DNA of 41,259 nucleotides from Flavobacteriaceae bacterium (GTDB lineage Bacteria; Bacteroidota; Bacteroidia; Flavobacteriales; Flavobacteriaceae): NCBI GenBank assembly GCA_017851655.1, contig JAFMMH010000011.1, positions 1 to 41,259 of the forward strand, read 5' to 3'. Shown piece by piece: positions 7,387 to 15,064 of this stretch (position 1 is its first letter; each line of letters starts with the position of its first letter). The notes under the pieces were generated by a model. It saw only the letters and a program-made list of their open reading frames with translations, ran no database searches and was not told where the DNA came from. The position numbers and the translations under genes were made by a program.

Positions 7387-8102
7387 TTCCAGCTCATCTG
7401 GTAAAAACATCTGAAGAACAAAGTCTCAACCAAAATATCGGTAACCCAACTATCCGTTCTTCTTCTACTCCATCAAATAGTGAAACTCAAAATAAAGCAA
7501 TAAGCTCTGATGATACTTCTGAAGTAGAAGTAAAATCTTATTCTGAAGAAACAGTAGAACCGGAATCAAAACAGAAAGTAGAAGAAAAAAAGCCTTCTTA
7601 CGGAGACGGTAAAATCAAAACCTTAAAAAAGGAAAACCTGACAACAAAAGTCTCTAGCTTTTCTCTTTCCAGTATTGCTCTCAAAAAAGCAATGAAAGAC
7701 ATACATCGTCCTACTGTCTTAGAAGAAGACCTGCCAAATGAGCCCTTTGAAAAAGAAACCTTATTAAAACTTTGGAATGAATATCGTGAACGCCAGAAGA
7801 AAGAAGGAAAACAAAATATCGCATCCGTAATGCAGATGCATAGTCCTGAACTTAAAGATGCGTCAACCATTCTGTTTTCGGTAGCAAATGATCTAAATAA
7901 AGTAGAAATGACTCGAGAAATGGAACAATTACTTCCTTTCTTGAGAAATCAATTAAAGCATCATTCCTTAACAATCCAACTGAAAATAAAGGAAACAATT
8001 AAAGAAGACGCTGTTTATTCTCCTCAAGAAAAATACCAGCATCTTAAAAAAATTAATCCCGCAATAGAAACTCTACGCAAAGGATTTGATCTTGATTTTT
8101 AA
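7377..8102 (+). CDS. dnaX: DNA polymerase III tau-specific C-terminal region of dnaX (-1 frame)
   Basis: This frame has no stop from the A-run to 8102 and continues the protein as GYIIPAHLVKTSEE. A roughly 90-residue Ser/Glu/Lys-rich linker follows, then a folded C-terminal domain that includes the track's 136-aa ORF (from 7692) and ends EKYQHLKK..LRKGFDLDF, typical of Bacteroidota DnaX C-termini. With a -1 shift at A AAA AAG the full tau is about 599 aa (358 + 241). In E. coli the tau tail binds DnaB helicase and the polymerase alpha subunit. The segment lacks a convincing start codon of its own before 7692, which argues against an independent gene. Confidence 0.82.
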   Translation, partial: GYIIPAHLVKTSEEQSLNQNIGNPTIRSSSTPSNSETQNKAISSDDTSEVEVKSYSEETVEPESKQKVEEKKPSYGDGKIKTLKKENLTTKVSSFSLSSIALKKAMKDIHRPTVLEEDLPNEPFEKETLLKLWNEYRERQKKEGKQNIASVMQMHSPELKDASTILFSVANDLNKVEMTREMEQLLPFLRNQLKHHSLTIQLKIKETIKEDAVYSPQEKYQHLKKINPAIETLRKGFDLDF

Positions 8103-8113
8103 ATCATACATCA

Positions 8114-8163
8114 AGAGTCAAGCTGAATTTTAAAATCAGACTATCACTCTCGCTATTTTTTTT
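8114..8163 (+). terminator. Possible terminator after dnaX
   Basis: An AGAGT...ACTCT pair (8114-8118, 8146-8150) encloses the near-palindrome CTGAATTTTAAAATCAG and is followed by a long T-run at 8156 onward. The T-run is also the antisense of the Lys-rich C-terminus of ppx, so it may reflect coding. Weak stem, low confidence. Confidence 0.3.
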
Positions 8164-9046
8164 TAGCTTTCTTTTTACATAACTCTCTAATCATGCCATC
8201 TGAAAGTCCAACTTTAGGGACATAAACTACTTTTGCTCCACTCCATTTCAAGGTTCGAAGATAAATTTGAAGTGCAGGCAATATAACATCAGAGCGATCA
8301 GGGTTTAATCCTAATTCAATAATCCTCTGTTCATAAGTCATCTTACTGAGCATAGAATACATTGCATTCAGAGTTAAAAAAGTAATCGGGCGATTGTCTT
8401 TAATATTTGCCATCTTATGCAACTTATTAATGTTTCCCCCAGTTCCCAATAAATAAACCTTTGCAAAGTCCCTAGTATGCTTTTTTACCCAGTCACCAGC
8501 AGCCTGCCACAGCGCTTCGGATACTCCATTATTCAATAATCTAACTGTACCGATTTTAAAGGACTTAGAGTGGGTTCTAATTCCGTTTTCAAGAATACTA
8601 AACTCAGTACTTCCTCCTCCTACATCAACATAAAGGAAGTTTTTTTCTAGATCTACAACATCAAAGACATTCGTATTAGAAATAATTTTTGCTTCTTTCT
8701 TACCGTCAATGATTTCAATTTTAATCCCCGTTTTACTCAAAACTTCTTCTACAACTTTATTTCCGTTTTTAGCTTCTCGCAGTGCGGAGGTTGCATAAGC
8801 TAAATAATCTTTTACATCATGAACCCTCATCAGAAGGCTGAAAGATTTCATCGATTTTTTAATTCGTTTCAAGTTCTTTTTTGAAATCATCCCAGAGGTA
8901 AAAGAATCTTCTCCTAAACGTATTGGGACTCTTACGAGAGCATTTTTTAAGATTATTTGCTTACCATTATTTTCAATTACATTGGACACTAACATCCGAA
9001 TTGCGTTAGATCCAATATCAATTGCGGCATACTTTTTAATCTTCAT
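8153..9046 (-). CDS. ppx: Exopolyphosphatase, Ppx/GppA family
   Basis: The 297-aa protein belongs to the actin-like Ppx/GppA phosphatases. It has YAAIDIGSNAIRML at the N-terminus, LAYATSALREAKNG, and the second phosphate loop FLYVDVGGGSTEFSI near residue 135. Members remove terminal phosphates from polyphosphate or from pppGpp. This is the short, two-domain form lacking the HD domain. The start ATG 9046 (MKIKKYAAID) is preferred over 9073 because the family begins only a few residues before AIDIGSN. It overlaps the ppk1 end by 11 nt and is the last gene of the minus-strand operon. The C-terminus is Lys-rich (KKKAKKK). Polyphosphate is the likelier substrate given that ppk1 is adjacent. Confidence 0.88.
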   Translation of the reverse strand: MKIKKYAAIDIGSNAIRMLVSNVIENNGKQIILKNALVRVPIRLGEDSFTSGMISKKNLKRIKKSMKSFSLLMRVHDVKDYLAYATSALREAKNGNKVVEEVLSKTGIKIEIIDGKKEAKIISNTNVFDVVDLEKNFLYVDVGGGSTEFSILENGIRTHSKSFKIGTVRLLNNGVSEALWQAAGDWVKKHTRDFAKVYLLGTGGNINKLHKMANIKDNRPITFLTLNAMYSMLSKMTYEQRIIELGLNPDRSDVILPALQIYLRTLKWSGAKVVYVPKVGLSDGMIRELCKKKAKKK

Positions 9047-11099
9047 AAGATGCTTTTGCAGAGTAATAATCATGAATTTTCCATTGAGAACGGACTATTT
9101 CAAGATCATTTTTAATAAACTCATTTTGCACTGTACCGTTAATTTTTCTTGCTTTAACATTGTCTTTCCATGCAATTTCAAATACGTCTGTAATTTCATC
9201 TTGAAGGCCAGTATCGTAAATTGGTACAGCTACTTCTACCCTATTTTCAATGTTTCGAGTCATAAAGTCAGCTGAAGAAATATAAACCTTCTGTTTCCCT
9301 CCATTTGCAAAAATATATACCCTTGGGTGTTCTAAGTATTTATCTACTATGCTAATCACTTCAATATTTTCACTCATCCCTTTTACTCCTGGGATCAAAC
9401 AACAAATCCCTCTAACAATCATTTGAATTGAAACTCCAGCACAACTGGCTTCATATAATTTTTGGATCATTTCAAAATTTGTAATTGCATTTAATTTCAA
9501 TTTGATCCCACTTGGCAATCCTGCCTTATGATTGTCTATCTCCTGCTTAATCATACGAACAATAGCATTATGAGTATAATGCGGAGAGACTATTAAATGT
9601 TTGTACTTTTTTAATTTATAATGAACCTGAAGAAAATTAAAGACTTTGTTAACTTCCTTAAGTATCTTTTGATCAGAGGTCAGTAGGGTATAATCTGTGT
9701 AGATTTTAGCAGTATCCTCATTAAAATTACCTGTACTGATAAAACCGTAGCGCTTTTTCTTTCCTGCTACTACCTTTTCAATTACCCCAATCTTAGAATG
9801 CACCTTTAACCCAGGTATTCCAAAAATGAGCTCTACCCCCGCTGCTTGCATTTGTTCGGCATATGTAATATTGTTGGTTTCATCAAATCGAGCTTGCAAT
9901 TCAATTTGTACCAAAACTTTCTTTCCGTTTTTTGCAGCATTTATTAATGCACTAGCAACATTGGATAATTTAGATAATCGGTAAATCGTAATTTTAATGG
10001 TAGTGACTTCAGGGTCTAAAGCAGCTTCTCTTAAAAATTTTATGAGGTAAGAAAAACTGTGATAAGGAGTGTACAGTAAAAAGTCTTTTTTGTCGATGGA
10101 TTTGAAAATACTCTTCTCCAACGACAAACCAGGAATAGTAATTGCGTCAACGCGTTTATAGTGCAATTCATTACTTTTCAGCTCAGGAAAATTCATGTAA
10201 TCACGTCTGTGATGGTATCTCCCACCAGGAATTAAACTATCAGTTGTGTCTATTCCTAAGAGGTTTTTAACCAAATCTAGAGTGTCGTTTTCAATATCTT
10301 TATCGTACACCAATCGAACAGGTTCAGCAAGGATTCGCTCTTTGACACTTTCAACTATCTTATTAATGTAACTTTTAGAAACATCTCCTTCCATATCCAA
10401 CTCAGCATCGCGAGTTACTTTGATCATGTGAGAAGAGATCTGAGTGTATTCAAAAAAATTAAAAATCAAATGAAAATGATATCGAATCAAATCATCTAAA
10501 AACATGACGTATTGGTTTTTACCCAGTTGAGGTAATACAATAAATCGGTCTAATTCTTTGGGAAGCTCAATTAAGGCAAATTGATTGTTTGTTTTCTTAT
10601 CTGACGAAAAAGATAGCTTAACAGTCAAAAAAGCTTGATTATCTGAAAAATCTTGGGTTTCTTTTTCTGAAATCATTATAGTCATAAGCGCAGGACTAAC
10701 TTTCTGAATAAAATATTCTTTCAGAAAGGACTTATGTTCCTCCAATACCTGCTTTTCATTGACGAAAAAGATTTGCTCTTTTTCTAATTCTTTTTCTATT
10801 TCTCTAAGAATTTTTACGCTCTCTTTTTGCTGCTCAATCACTTTTGAAGTAATTGATTTTAAAAGCTCCTTTGCATCTTTGCCCCCAAAAACTTTTTTAC
10901 CTGATTTCTCTGACTGAACAATACGCTGAACAGTAGCATAACGCACCTGGAAAAATTCATCTAAATTATTCGAAAAAATACCAATAAAACGCAGCCTTTC
11001 TAGAAGAGGAACACTAGAATGTGTCGCCTCTTGTAAGACGCGAGCATTAAAGTCTAACCAACTTAGTTCCCTATTGATAAATCGTGATTGAATTTTCAT
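9036..11099 (-). CDS. ppk1: Polyphosphate kinase 1
   Basis: The 687-aa protein has normal PPK1 length. The N-domain signature FINRELSWLDFNARVLQEA is followed by ERLRFIGIFSNNLDEFFQVR. Then come the head domain and two phospholipase-D-like catalytic domains with TIKITIYRLS, KVHSKIGVI (the His of the phospho-enzyme is expected here) and FISTGNFNEDTAKIYTDY. PPK1 reversibly polymerises the gamma-phosphate of ATP into polyphosphate, usually membrane-associated. Its ATG overlaps the sixA stop by 4 nt and its end overlaps ppx. The operon thus encodes both synthesis and breakdown of polyphosphate. Confidence 0.95.
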   Translation of the reverse strand: MKIQSRFINRELSWLDFNARVLQEATHSSVPLLERLRFIGIFSNNLDEFFQVRYATVQRIVQSEKSGKKVFGGKDAKELLKSITSKVIEQQKESVKILREIEKELEKEQIFFVNEKQVLEEHKSFLKEYFIQKVSPALMTIMISEKETQDFSDNQAFLTVKLSFSSDKKTNNQFALIELPKELDRFIVLPQLGKNQYVMFLDDLIRYHFHLIFNFFEYTQISSHMIKVTRDAELDMEGDVSKSYINKIVESVKERILAEPVRLVYDKDIENDTLDLVKNLLGIDTTDSLIPGGRYHHRRDYMNFPELKSNELHYKRVDAITIPGLSLEKSIFKSIDKKDFLLYTPYHSFSYLIKFLREAALDPEVTTIKITIYRLSKLSNVASALINAAKNGKKVLVQIELQARFDETNNITYAEQMQAAGVELIFGIPGLKVHSKIGVIEKVVAGKKKRYGFISTGNFNEDTAKIYTDYTLLTSDQKILKEVNKVFNFLQVHYKLKKYKHLIVSPHYTHNAIVRMIKQEIDNHKAGLPSGIKLKLNAITNFEMIQKLYEASCAGVSIQMIVRGICCLIPGVKGMSENIEVISIVDKYLEHPRVYIFANGGKQKVYISSADFMTRNIENRVEVAVPIYDTGLQDEITDVFEIAWKDNVKARKINGTVQNEFIKNDLEIVRSQWKIHDYYSAKASYED

Positions 11100-11587
11100 G
11101 TTGATTTTAAAATTTCATTCGGCATCCCCAAACTTAAACTCCCATCATGAATTTCTCCCCAATGATCTTGTTTAAATTGAATTTTTACCCATGCTGCGGT
11201 GGGTAAGTGATATAAATCGGATTGCGTTAATACACTCACTACTGAAGTAAATGCAGGATTATGACCCACACAAATTACTTTGGAATACGATTCAGGCAAA
11301 GACTTGACAAACTGAATTACATTCGAGAGGTCAAATGTATATAGCTCTTCTCTGACATGAAGTTGGTCAAAGGGTCGTTGGGTTTCATACATCAAAATAC
11401 AGGCTGTGTGCAATGCTCTATTTGCAGGACTTGAAAAAACAATCTCGAATGGATCAAAAATTGTCTTTGAGGCTTTGGCCATTGCTTTAATTCTACGAAT
11501 CCCTTTTTCAGTGAGTCCTCTATTCCGATCTTCAACTTGATTTTCCCATGAAGATTTTGCGTGTCGTAAAAACATCAATTCCTTCAT
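11096..11587 (-). CDS. SixA-like histidine phosphatase family protein
   Basis: The 163-aa protein begins with the phosphoglycerate-mutase-superfamily motif MKELMFLRHAKSSWE (catalytic RHA). It contains the EKGIRRIKAMA and FSSPANRALHTA motifs and the second catalytic His in VICVGHNPAF. This matches SixA, which in E. coli removes phosphate from phosphohistidine on HPt/PTS proteins. Its natural target here cannot be read from the sequence. Coupling to ppk1 (4-nt ATGA overlap), whose mechanism uses a phosphohistidine intermediate, is suggestive only. It lies 2 nt after pdxH. Confidence 0.85.
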   Translation of the reverse strand: MKELMFLRHAKSSWENQVEDRNRGLTEKGIRRIKAMAKASKTIFDPFEIVFSSPANRALHTACILMYETQRPFDQLHVREELYTFDLSNVIQFVKSLPESYSKVICVGHNPAFTSVVSVLTQSDLYHLPTAAWVKIQFKQDHWGEIHDGSLSLGMPNEILKST

Positions 11588-11589
11588 CT

Positions 11590-12237
11590 CTAGGGCGCTA
11601 AACGTTCAATGGTCCAAAAGTTTCCTTGCCATTGACAACGAATACGATCATGAAGACGATTAGGCCTTCCTTGCCAAAACTCAATACACATAGGCTTTAT
11701 CACATACCCTCCCCAATGTTCAGGTCTTTCTACTTCTTTATTTTGATATTCGATTTCTAGCGCTGCTAGCTTAGACTCTAAAATAGAACGATCTGAAAGT
11801 ACTTTACTCTGTTCTGATACAATCGCTCCCAATTGACTCCCTTTTGGGCGCGTTTTAAAATAGTTCGATGAGGTCTCAGCGGTTAGTCTTGAAGCTTCCC
11901 CTTTAATGATTACTTGTCTTTCTAATGCAGGCCAAAAAAAACTTAAGCCTACCTTGGAATGATGAGCAATTGATAAACCTTTTTCGCTTTCGTAATTCGT
12001 ATAAAATTCAAATCCTTCTTCCGTAAGTGCTTTAAGCAATACAACTCTTGCTTTTGGAAAATCATCTAAGCCCAAGGTGGCGAGTGACATTGCATTGGCC
12101 TCTTCTATTGCTGGATGCTGCAATGCTTCCTCAAACCATTTTTTAAAAAATGATAAAGGATTGTTTTCAATATCAGTTACATTCAAAGTGCTTTTTGAAT
12201 ATGTTTTTCTTAAATGTCCTAGGTCTTGATTTTTCAT
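11590..12237 (-). CDS. pdxH: Pyridoxamine 5'-phosphate oxidase
   Basis: The 215-aa protein matches PdxH in length and motifs. They are NAMSLATLGLDDFPKARVVLLKALTEEGF near residues 43-71, FYTNYESEKG, the FMN-binding LSFFWPALERQVIIKG, and the C-terminal PEHWGGYVIKP, IEFWQGRPNRLHDR and WTIERLAP. PdxH uses FMN and oxygen to convert pyridoxine or pyridoxamine phosphate to pyridoxal phosphate, the last step of PLP supply. Start ATG 12237 gives the usual N-terminal LRKTY motif. It sits 28 nt after rnz and 2 nt before sixA in a minus-strand operon. Confidence 0.95.
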   Translation of the reverse strand: MKNQDLGHLRKTYSKSTLNVTDIENNPLSFFKKWFEEALQHPAIEEANAMSLATLGLDDFPKARVVLLKALTEEGFEFYTNYESEKGLSIAHHSKVGLSFFWPALERQVIIKGEASRLTAETSSNYFKTRPKGSQLGAIVSEQSKVLSDRSILESKLAALEIEYQNKEVERPEHWGGYVIKPMCIEFWQGRPNRLHDRIRCQWQGNFWTIERLAP

Positions 12238-12265
12238 TTGATATGCAAGTTACAATCCATTTTAA

Positions 12266-13171
12266 TTATATGGAAAAAGATTTGAGATCTTCTGCTAATA
12301 CTACTGATTTAAAGACTTCTGATGCCTCTTCAATGAATTCATTTTTATCTGAATATCGATTGGAATAATGTCCCAATAATAACTGTTTAACATTTGCTTT
12401 TTTAGCAATTGTTGCTGCTTCTTTAGCAGTACTATGCTTCGTTTGATCAGCAAGCTTCTGGTGTTGTTCAAGAAATGTTGCTTCATGATACAAAAGATCA
12501 ACCCCTTTTATCAAGGGCACTAGACTTTCATTGAAGGCCGTATCACTACAGAAGGCATATTTTATCGGAGGATCTGGGGCTAATGTTAATTGGCTATTCT
12601 CAAATATTTTACCATCCTCTAGGAGAATTTCAGAACCTTCCTGAAGGAGTTTAAAATGGTATGGTTTTAAATCCAAACCCTTTATAGCTTCCGTATTAAT
12701 TTTTCTTTTGCTTGATTTCGTTGTAAATAAAAATCCGTTTGTATAAACACGATGGTCTAATGGCAATGTATGCACGCTTACTACTTCATCCTCATAAAGA
12801 AATTCAGATTCAGAGGAGGAAAGCTCACGAAAATGAAGTGGGTAATCAGTCCATGATTTAGCAAGCTTGAGTTGAAGTGTAATGATTTCTTTGATACCCT
12901 CTGGCCCGTAAATCGTTAATGGAGCAGTTCTGCCCAAAAGCCTGAACGTACTAATTAAGCCAATGAGTCCGTAAAAATGATCTCCGTGTAAATGAGAAAT
13001 AAAAATATGTTGAATCCTAGAAAACTTAACTTTTGATTTACGTAGCTGTATCTGAGTTCCTTCACCACAATCAATCAAAAACATGTTTCCTTTAACTTCA
13101 AGAAGTTGGGAAGTTGTGTGTTTGTTTTCTCGTGGAGTAGCTGAATGACATCCTAAAATCGTTAGTTTCAT
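12266..13171 (-). CDS. rnz: Ribonuclease Z (tRNA 3' endonuclease)
   Basis: The 301-aa metallo-beta-lactamase-fold nuclease starts with MKLTILGCHSATPRENKHTTSQLLE. It has the zinc motif SHLHGDHFYGL (HxHxDH) near residue 60, and further metal ligands in FCSDTAFNE, LYHEATF and the C-terminal LLGHYSNRY. RNase Z removes the 3' trailer of pre-tRNAs lacking an encoded CCA. ATG 13171 is preferred to 13180 because the family begins with MKLTILG, and this start avoids overlap with the upstream gene. It complements the RNase P RNA gene in the same window, the two enzymes acting on opposite ends of pre-tRNA. Confidence 0.94.
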   Translation of the reverse strand: MKLTILGCHSATPRENKHTTSQLLEVKGNMFLIDCGEGTQIQLRKSKVKFSRIQHIFISHLHGDHFYGLIGLISTFRLLGRTAPLTIYGPEGIKEIITLQLKLAKSWTDYPLHFRELSSSESEFLYEDEVVSVHTLPLDHRVYTNGFLFTTKSSKRKINTEAIKGLDLKPYHFKLLQEGSEILLEDGKIFENSQLTLAPDPPIKYAFCSDTAFNESLVPLIKGVDLLYHEATFLEQHQKLADQTKHSTAKEAATIAKKANVKQLLLGHYSNRYSDKNEFIEEASEVFKSVVLAEDLKSFSI

Positions 13172-13176
13172 AGTCA

Positions 13177-13491
13177 TCAAAAACCTAAGTCTCTTTGCAT
13201 ACGCTCGAAAGAAATAAAATCCTCAGCCTCAGTAAGTGTAGGAACAATATTCGAGTCATTTGGTAAATCATGTGATTGGCTAGTTTCAATTATGAGCACC
13301 AAGCAACGCTTGTGTTGTGCTATAATTTTTTGAATGTCTTGAAATAAATTTGATGGGATAATTTTATTTCTGCAGTCTATAATCAAATCTATAGCCATAA
13401 GAGTTTTCAGCTGACTTAAGCAATTCGCTGGTTCAAGGCTCAATTGATCTGCCTTTAAAATTCCAATCTCATTTTCATCCAATTGTATCAT
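13177..13491 (-). CDS. Small STAS-like protein encoded upstream of rnz
   Basis: A 104-aa protein without a clear catalytic motif. The pattern is an alternating beta/alpha fold: LIIDCRNK, then a helix, then CLVLIIETS, ending in PTLTEAEDFISFERMQRDLGF. It resembles single STAS/anti-anti-sigma-like domains, and a similar small protein with a VPTL..EA..I..E..ERDLGF tail lies before rnz in flavobacteria as far as I recall. No conserved phosphorylatable Ser is obvious. It overlaps the pyrB stop by 4 nt and precedes rnz by 5 nt, so it is translationally coupled. Function is unknown. Confidence 0.6.
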   Translation of the reverse strand: MIQLDENEIGILKADQLSLEPANCLSQLKTLMAIDLIIDCRNKIIPSNLFQDIQKIIAQHKRCLVLIIETSQSHDLPNDSNIVPTLTEAEDFISFERMQRDLGF

Positions 13492-14426
13492 CCAATCGAA
13501 ATATTAAGTTTAGAGGCAAGGAGGTAAATGATAGCCATTCGGATAGCTACTCCATTTTCTACTTGATCTAATATGATTGCCTGATCAGAGTCAGCAACTT
13601 CACTACTAATTTCTACTCCTCGATTAATAGGTCCTGGGTGCAGTATTATAATTTCTTTTCTGAGCTCTTTCATTAGCTCGTTTGTAAGTCCATAACTCTG
13701 ACTGTATTCACGTGAAGAAGGGAAGTAATTTAACTCCATCCTTTCGTTCTGAACACGTAACATATTAACTGCATCGCACCAATTTAAGGTTTGTTTAAAG
13801 TCCGAAGAAACTTCAACTCCCAAAGAATCTATATGCTTAGGAATCAGTGATTTAGGAGCACAAACCTTAACTTTTGCTCCAAGCATTTTGAGTGCGTAGA
13901 TATTAGATAATGCAACTCTAGAATGCAGTATATCTCCCACTATTGCAATACGTTTTCCACTGAGATCTCCAAATTTTTCCTGTAAAGAAAAGGCATCTAA
14001 AAGAGCTTGTGAAGGATGTTCATGTGTACCGTCTCCAGCATTTATAATACAGGATTTTACACGCTTTGAAAGAAAATGTGCAGCCCCTGGATCCGGATGT
14101 CTAATCACTACCATATCTACTTTCATTGCCAAAATATTGTTGACAGTATCCACTAAGGTTTCTCCCTTTTTAAGTGAAGATTGATTTGCTGAAAAATTTA
14201 GTACATCAGCACTAAGTCGTTTTTCAGCTAATTCAAAAGACAATTTCGTTCGCGTACTATTTTCAAAAAATAGATTCGCTATAGTAATGTCTCTGAGACT
14301 GGGAACTTTCTTAATTGGACGATTAATAACCTCTTTAAAATGCGTGGCTGTTTCGAATATCAAGTGTAAATCCTCCTCCTGAAGGTATTTAATTCCCAAA
14401 AGATGTGAAACACTCAATGTATTCAT
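13488..14426 (-). CDS. pyrB: Aspartate carbamoyltransferase catalytic subunit
   Basis: The 312-aa enzyme has the carbamoyl-phosphate loop FFENSTRTKLSFE near residue 56, with Lys at the last position of the usual STRTR (common in this phylum as I recall). It also has KKGET, MVVIRHPDPGA, HEHPSQALLDA and HPGPINRGVEI. It condenses carbamoyl phosphate with aspartate in pyrimidine synthesis. No regulatory subunit gene (pyrI) is adjacent, so it probably functions as a catalytic trimer. It overlaps pyrR and the STAS-like gene by 4 nt each, the typical ATGA coupling. Confidence 0.95.
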   Translation of the reverse strand: MNTLSVSHLLGIKYLQEEDLHLIFETATHFKEVINRPIKKVPSLRDITIANLFFENSTRTKLSFELAEKRLSADVLNFSANQSSLKKGETLVDTVNNILAMKVDMVVIRHPDPGAAHFLSKRVKSCIINAGDGTHEHPSQALLDAFSLQEKFGDLSGKRIAIVGDILHSRVALSNIYALKMLGAKVKVCAPKSLIPKHIDSLGVEVSSDFKQTLNWCDAVNMLRVQNERMELNYFPSSREYSQSYGLTNELMKELRKEIIILHPGPINRGVEISSEVADSDQAIILDQVENGVAIRMAIIYLLASKLNISIG

Positions 14427-14968
14427 TCAATATGCTTTTCTAAGTAAACTATATTCTCTTCTGTATCGTTTTCAGACCATACTACTTTTACCTTATCTCC
14501 TTGCAAAGCATCAATTTGAGCACCAAGGTAATCAGGCTGAATTGGTAAATGCCTACTAAACCTTCGGTCTACTAGGACAAGTAATTCTATAGATTCAGGT
14601 CTACCATAAGTGTCGATCGCTGTCAATGCAGATCGGATACTCCTACCAGTAAACAAAACGTCGTCAATAAGCACAACGTCTTTTCCTTCTATACTTTCAT
14701 TCATTTCGGTGGCATTGGCATTTAAAGGGCGTTCACTTCTTCTAAAATCATCCCTAAAAAAGGTAGTGTCTAGTTTTCCAACCTTAGGTTTAGAAACTCC
14801 AGACTGTATAAGAAGTTGGACTAGTCTGTCCAGTAAAAAAGTACCTCGAGGTTGAAGCCCTACTAGAACTGCATTAGATAAATCACCATGTCGTTCTATC
14901 AATTGATAGCAAAGTCGATTTAAAATGATGTTGATCTTTTTGTCGCTAAGAAGAACTTTAGGCGTCAT
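14423..14968 (-). CDS. pyrR: PyrR: uracil phosphoribosyltransferase / pyr regulator
   Basis: The 181-aa protein has PyrR length with VGLQPRGTFLLDRL, KVGKLDTTFFRDDFRR and the PRPP-binding loop VVLIDDVLFTGRSIRSAL near residue 98. PyrR converts uracil plus PRPP to UMP, and in Gram-positives it also binds pyr mRNA leaders to control attenuation. It leads the operon pyrR-pyrB-...-ppx. The apparent promoter leaves only a very short leader, with no visible PyrR-binding loop or attenuator. In this organism regulation by attenuation before pyrR is therefore doubtful. Confidence 0.93.
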   Translation of the reverse strand: MTPKVLLSDKKINIILNRLCYQLIERHGDLSNAVLVGLQPRGTFLLDRLVQLLIQSGVSKPKVGKLDTTFFRDDFRRSERPLNANATEMNESIEGKDVVLIDDVLFTGRSIRSALTAIDTYGRPESIELLVLVDRRFSRHLPIQPDYLGAQIDALQGDKVKVVWSENDTEENIVYLEKHIE

Positions 14969-14984
14969 TGAATAAGTAATAATA

Positions 14985-14992
14985 CAAAAGTA
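14985..14992 (-). promoter_or_regulatory. -7 element of the pyrR operon promoter
   Basis: The minus strand reads TACTTTTG, matching TAnnTTTG, 16 nt before the pyrR ATG. The T-tract of the rpsA terminator lies where the -33 element would be, and no good TTTG is visible. Confidence 0.5.
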
Positions 14993-15012
14993 GGAGTTTC
15001 TGAACTATAAAA

Positions 15013-15036
15013 AAAACCCTCCGTATGGAGGGTTTT
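15013..15036 (-). terminator. Intrinsic terminator after rpsA
   Basis: A 10-bp stem (AAAACCCTCC / GGAGGGTTTT) with a GTAT loop lies 28 nt downstream of the rpsA stop. On the minus strand it is followed by a T-run. It separates rpsA from the pyrR operon. Confidence 0.85.
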
Positions 15037-15064
15037 AAAATAATAGATCGATTAAAAACTATTG

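Noticed and set aside
7692-8102. Independent 136-aa gene downstream of dnaX
   Set aside because: The frame is open far upstream of its ATG to the A-run, and the C-terminus is of DnaX type; better explained as the tau-specific part of dnaX.
6304-8102. dnaX as a pseudogene
   Set aside because: Both halves are well preserved, dnaX is essential, and the frame change falls exactly on a known class of slippery site; frameshifting or a one-base homopolymer miscount is far more likely.
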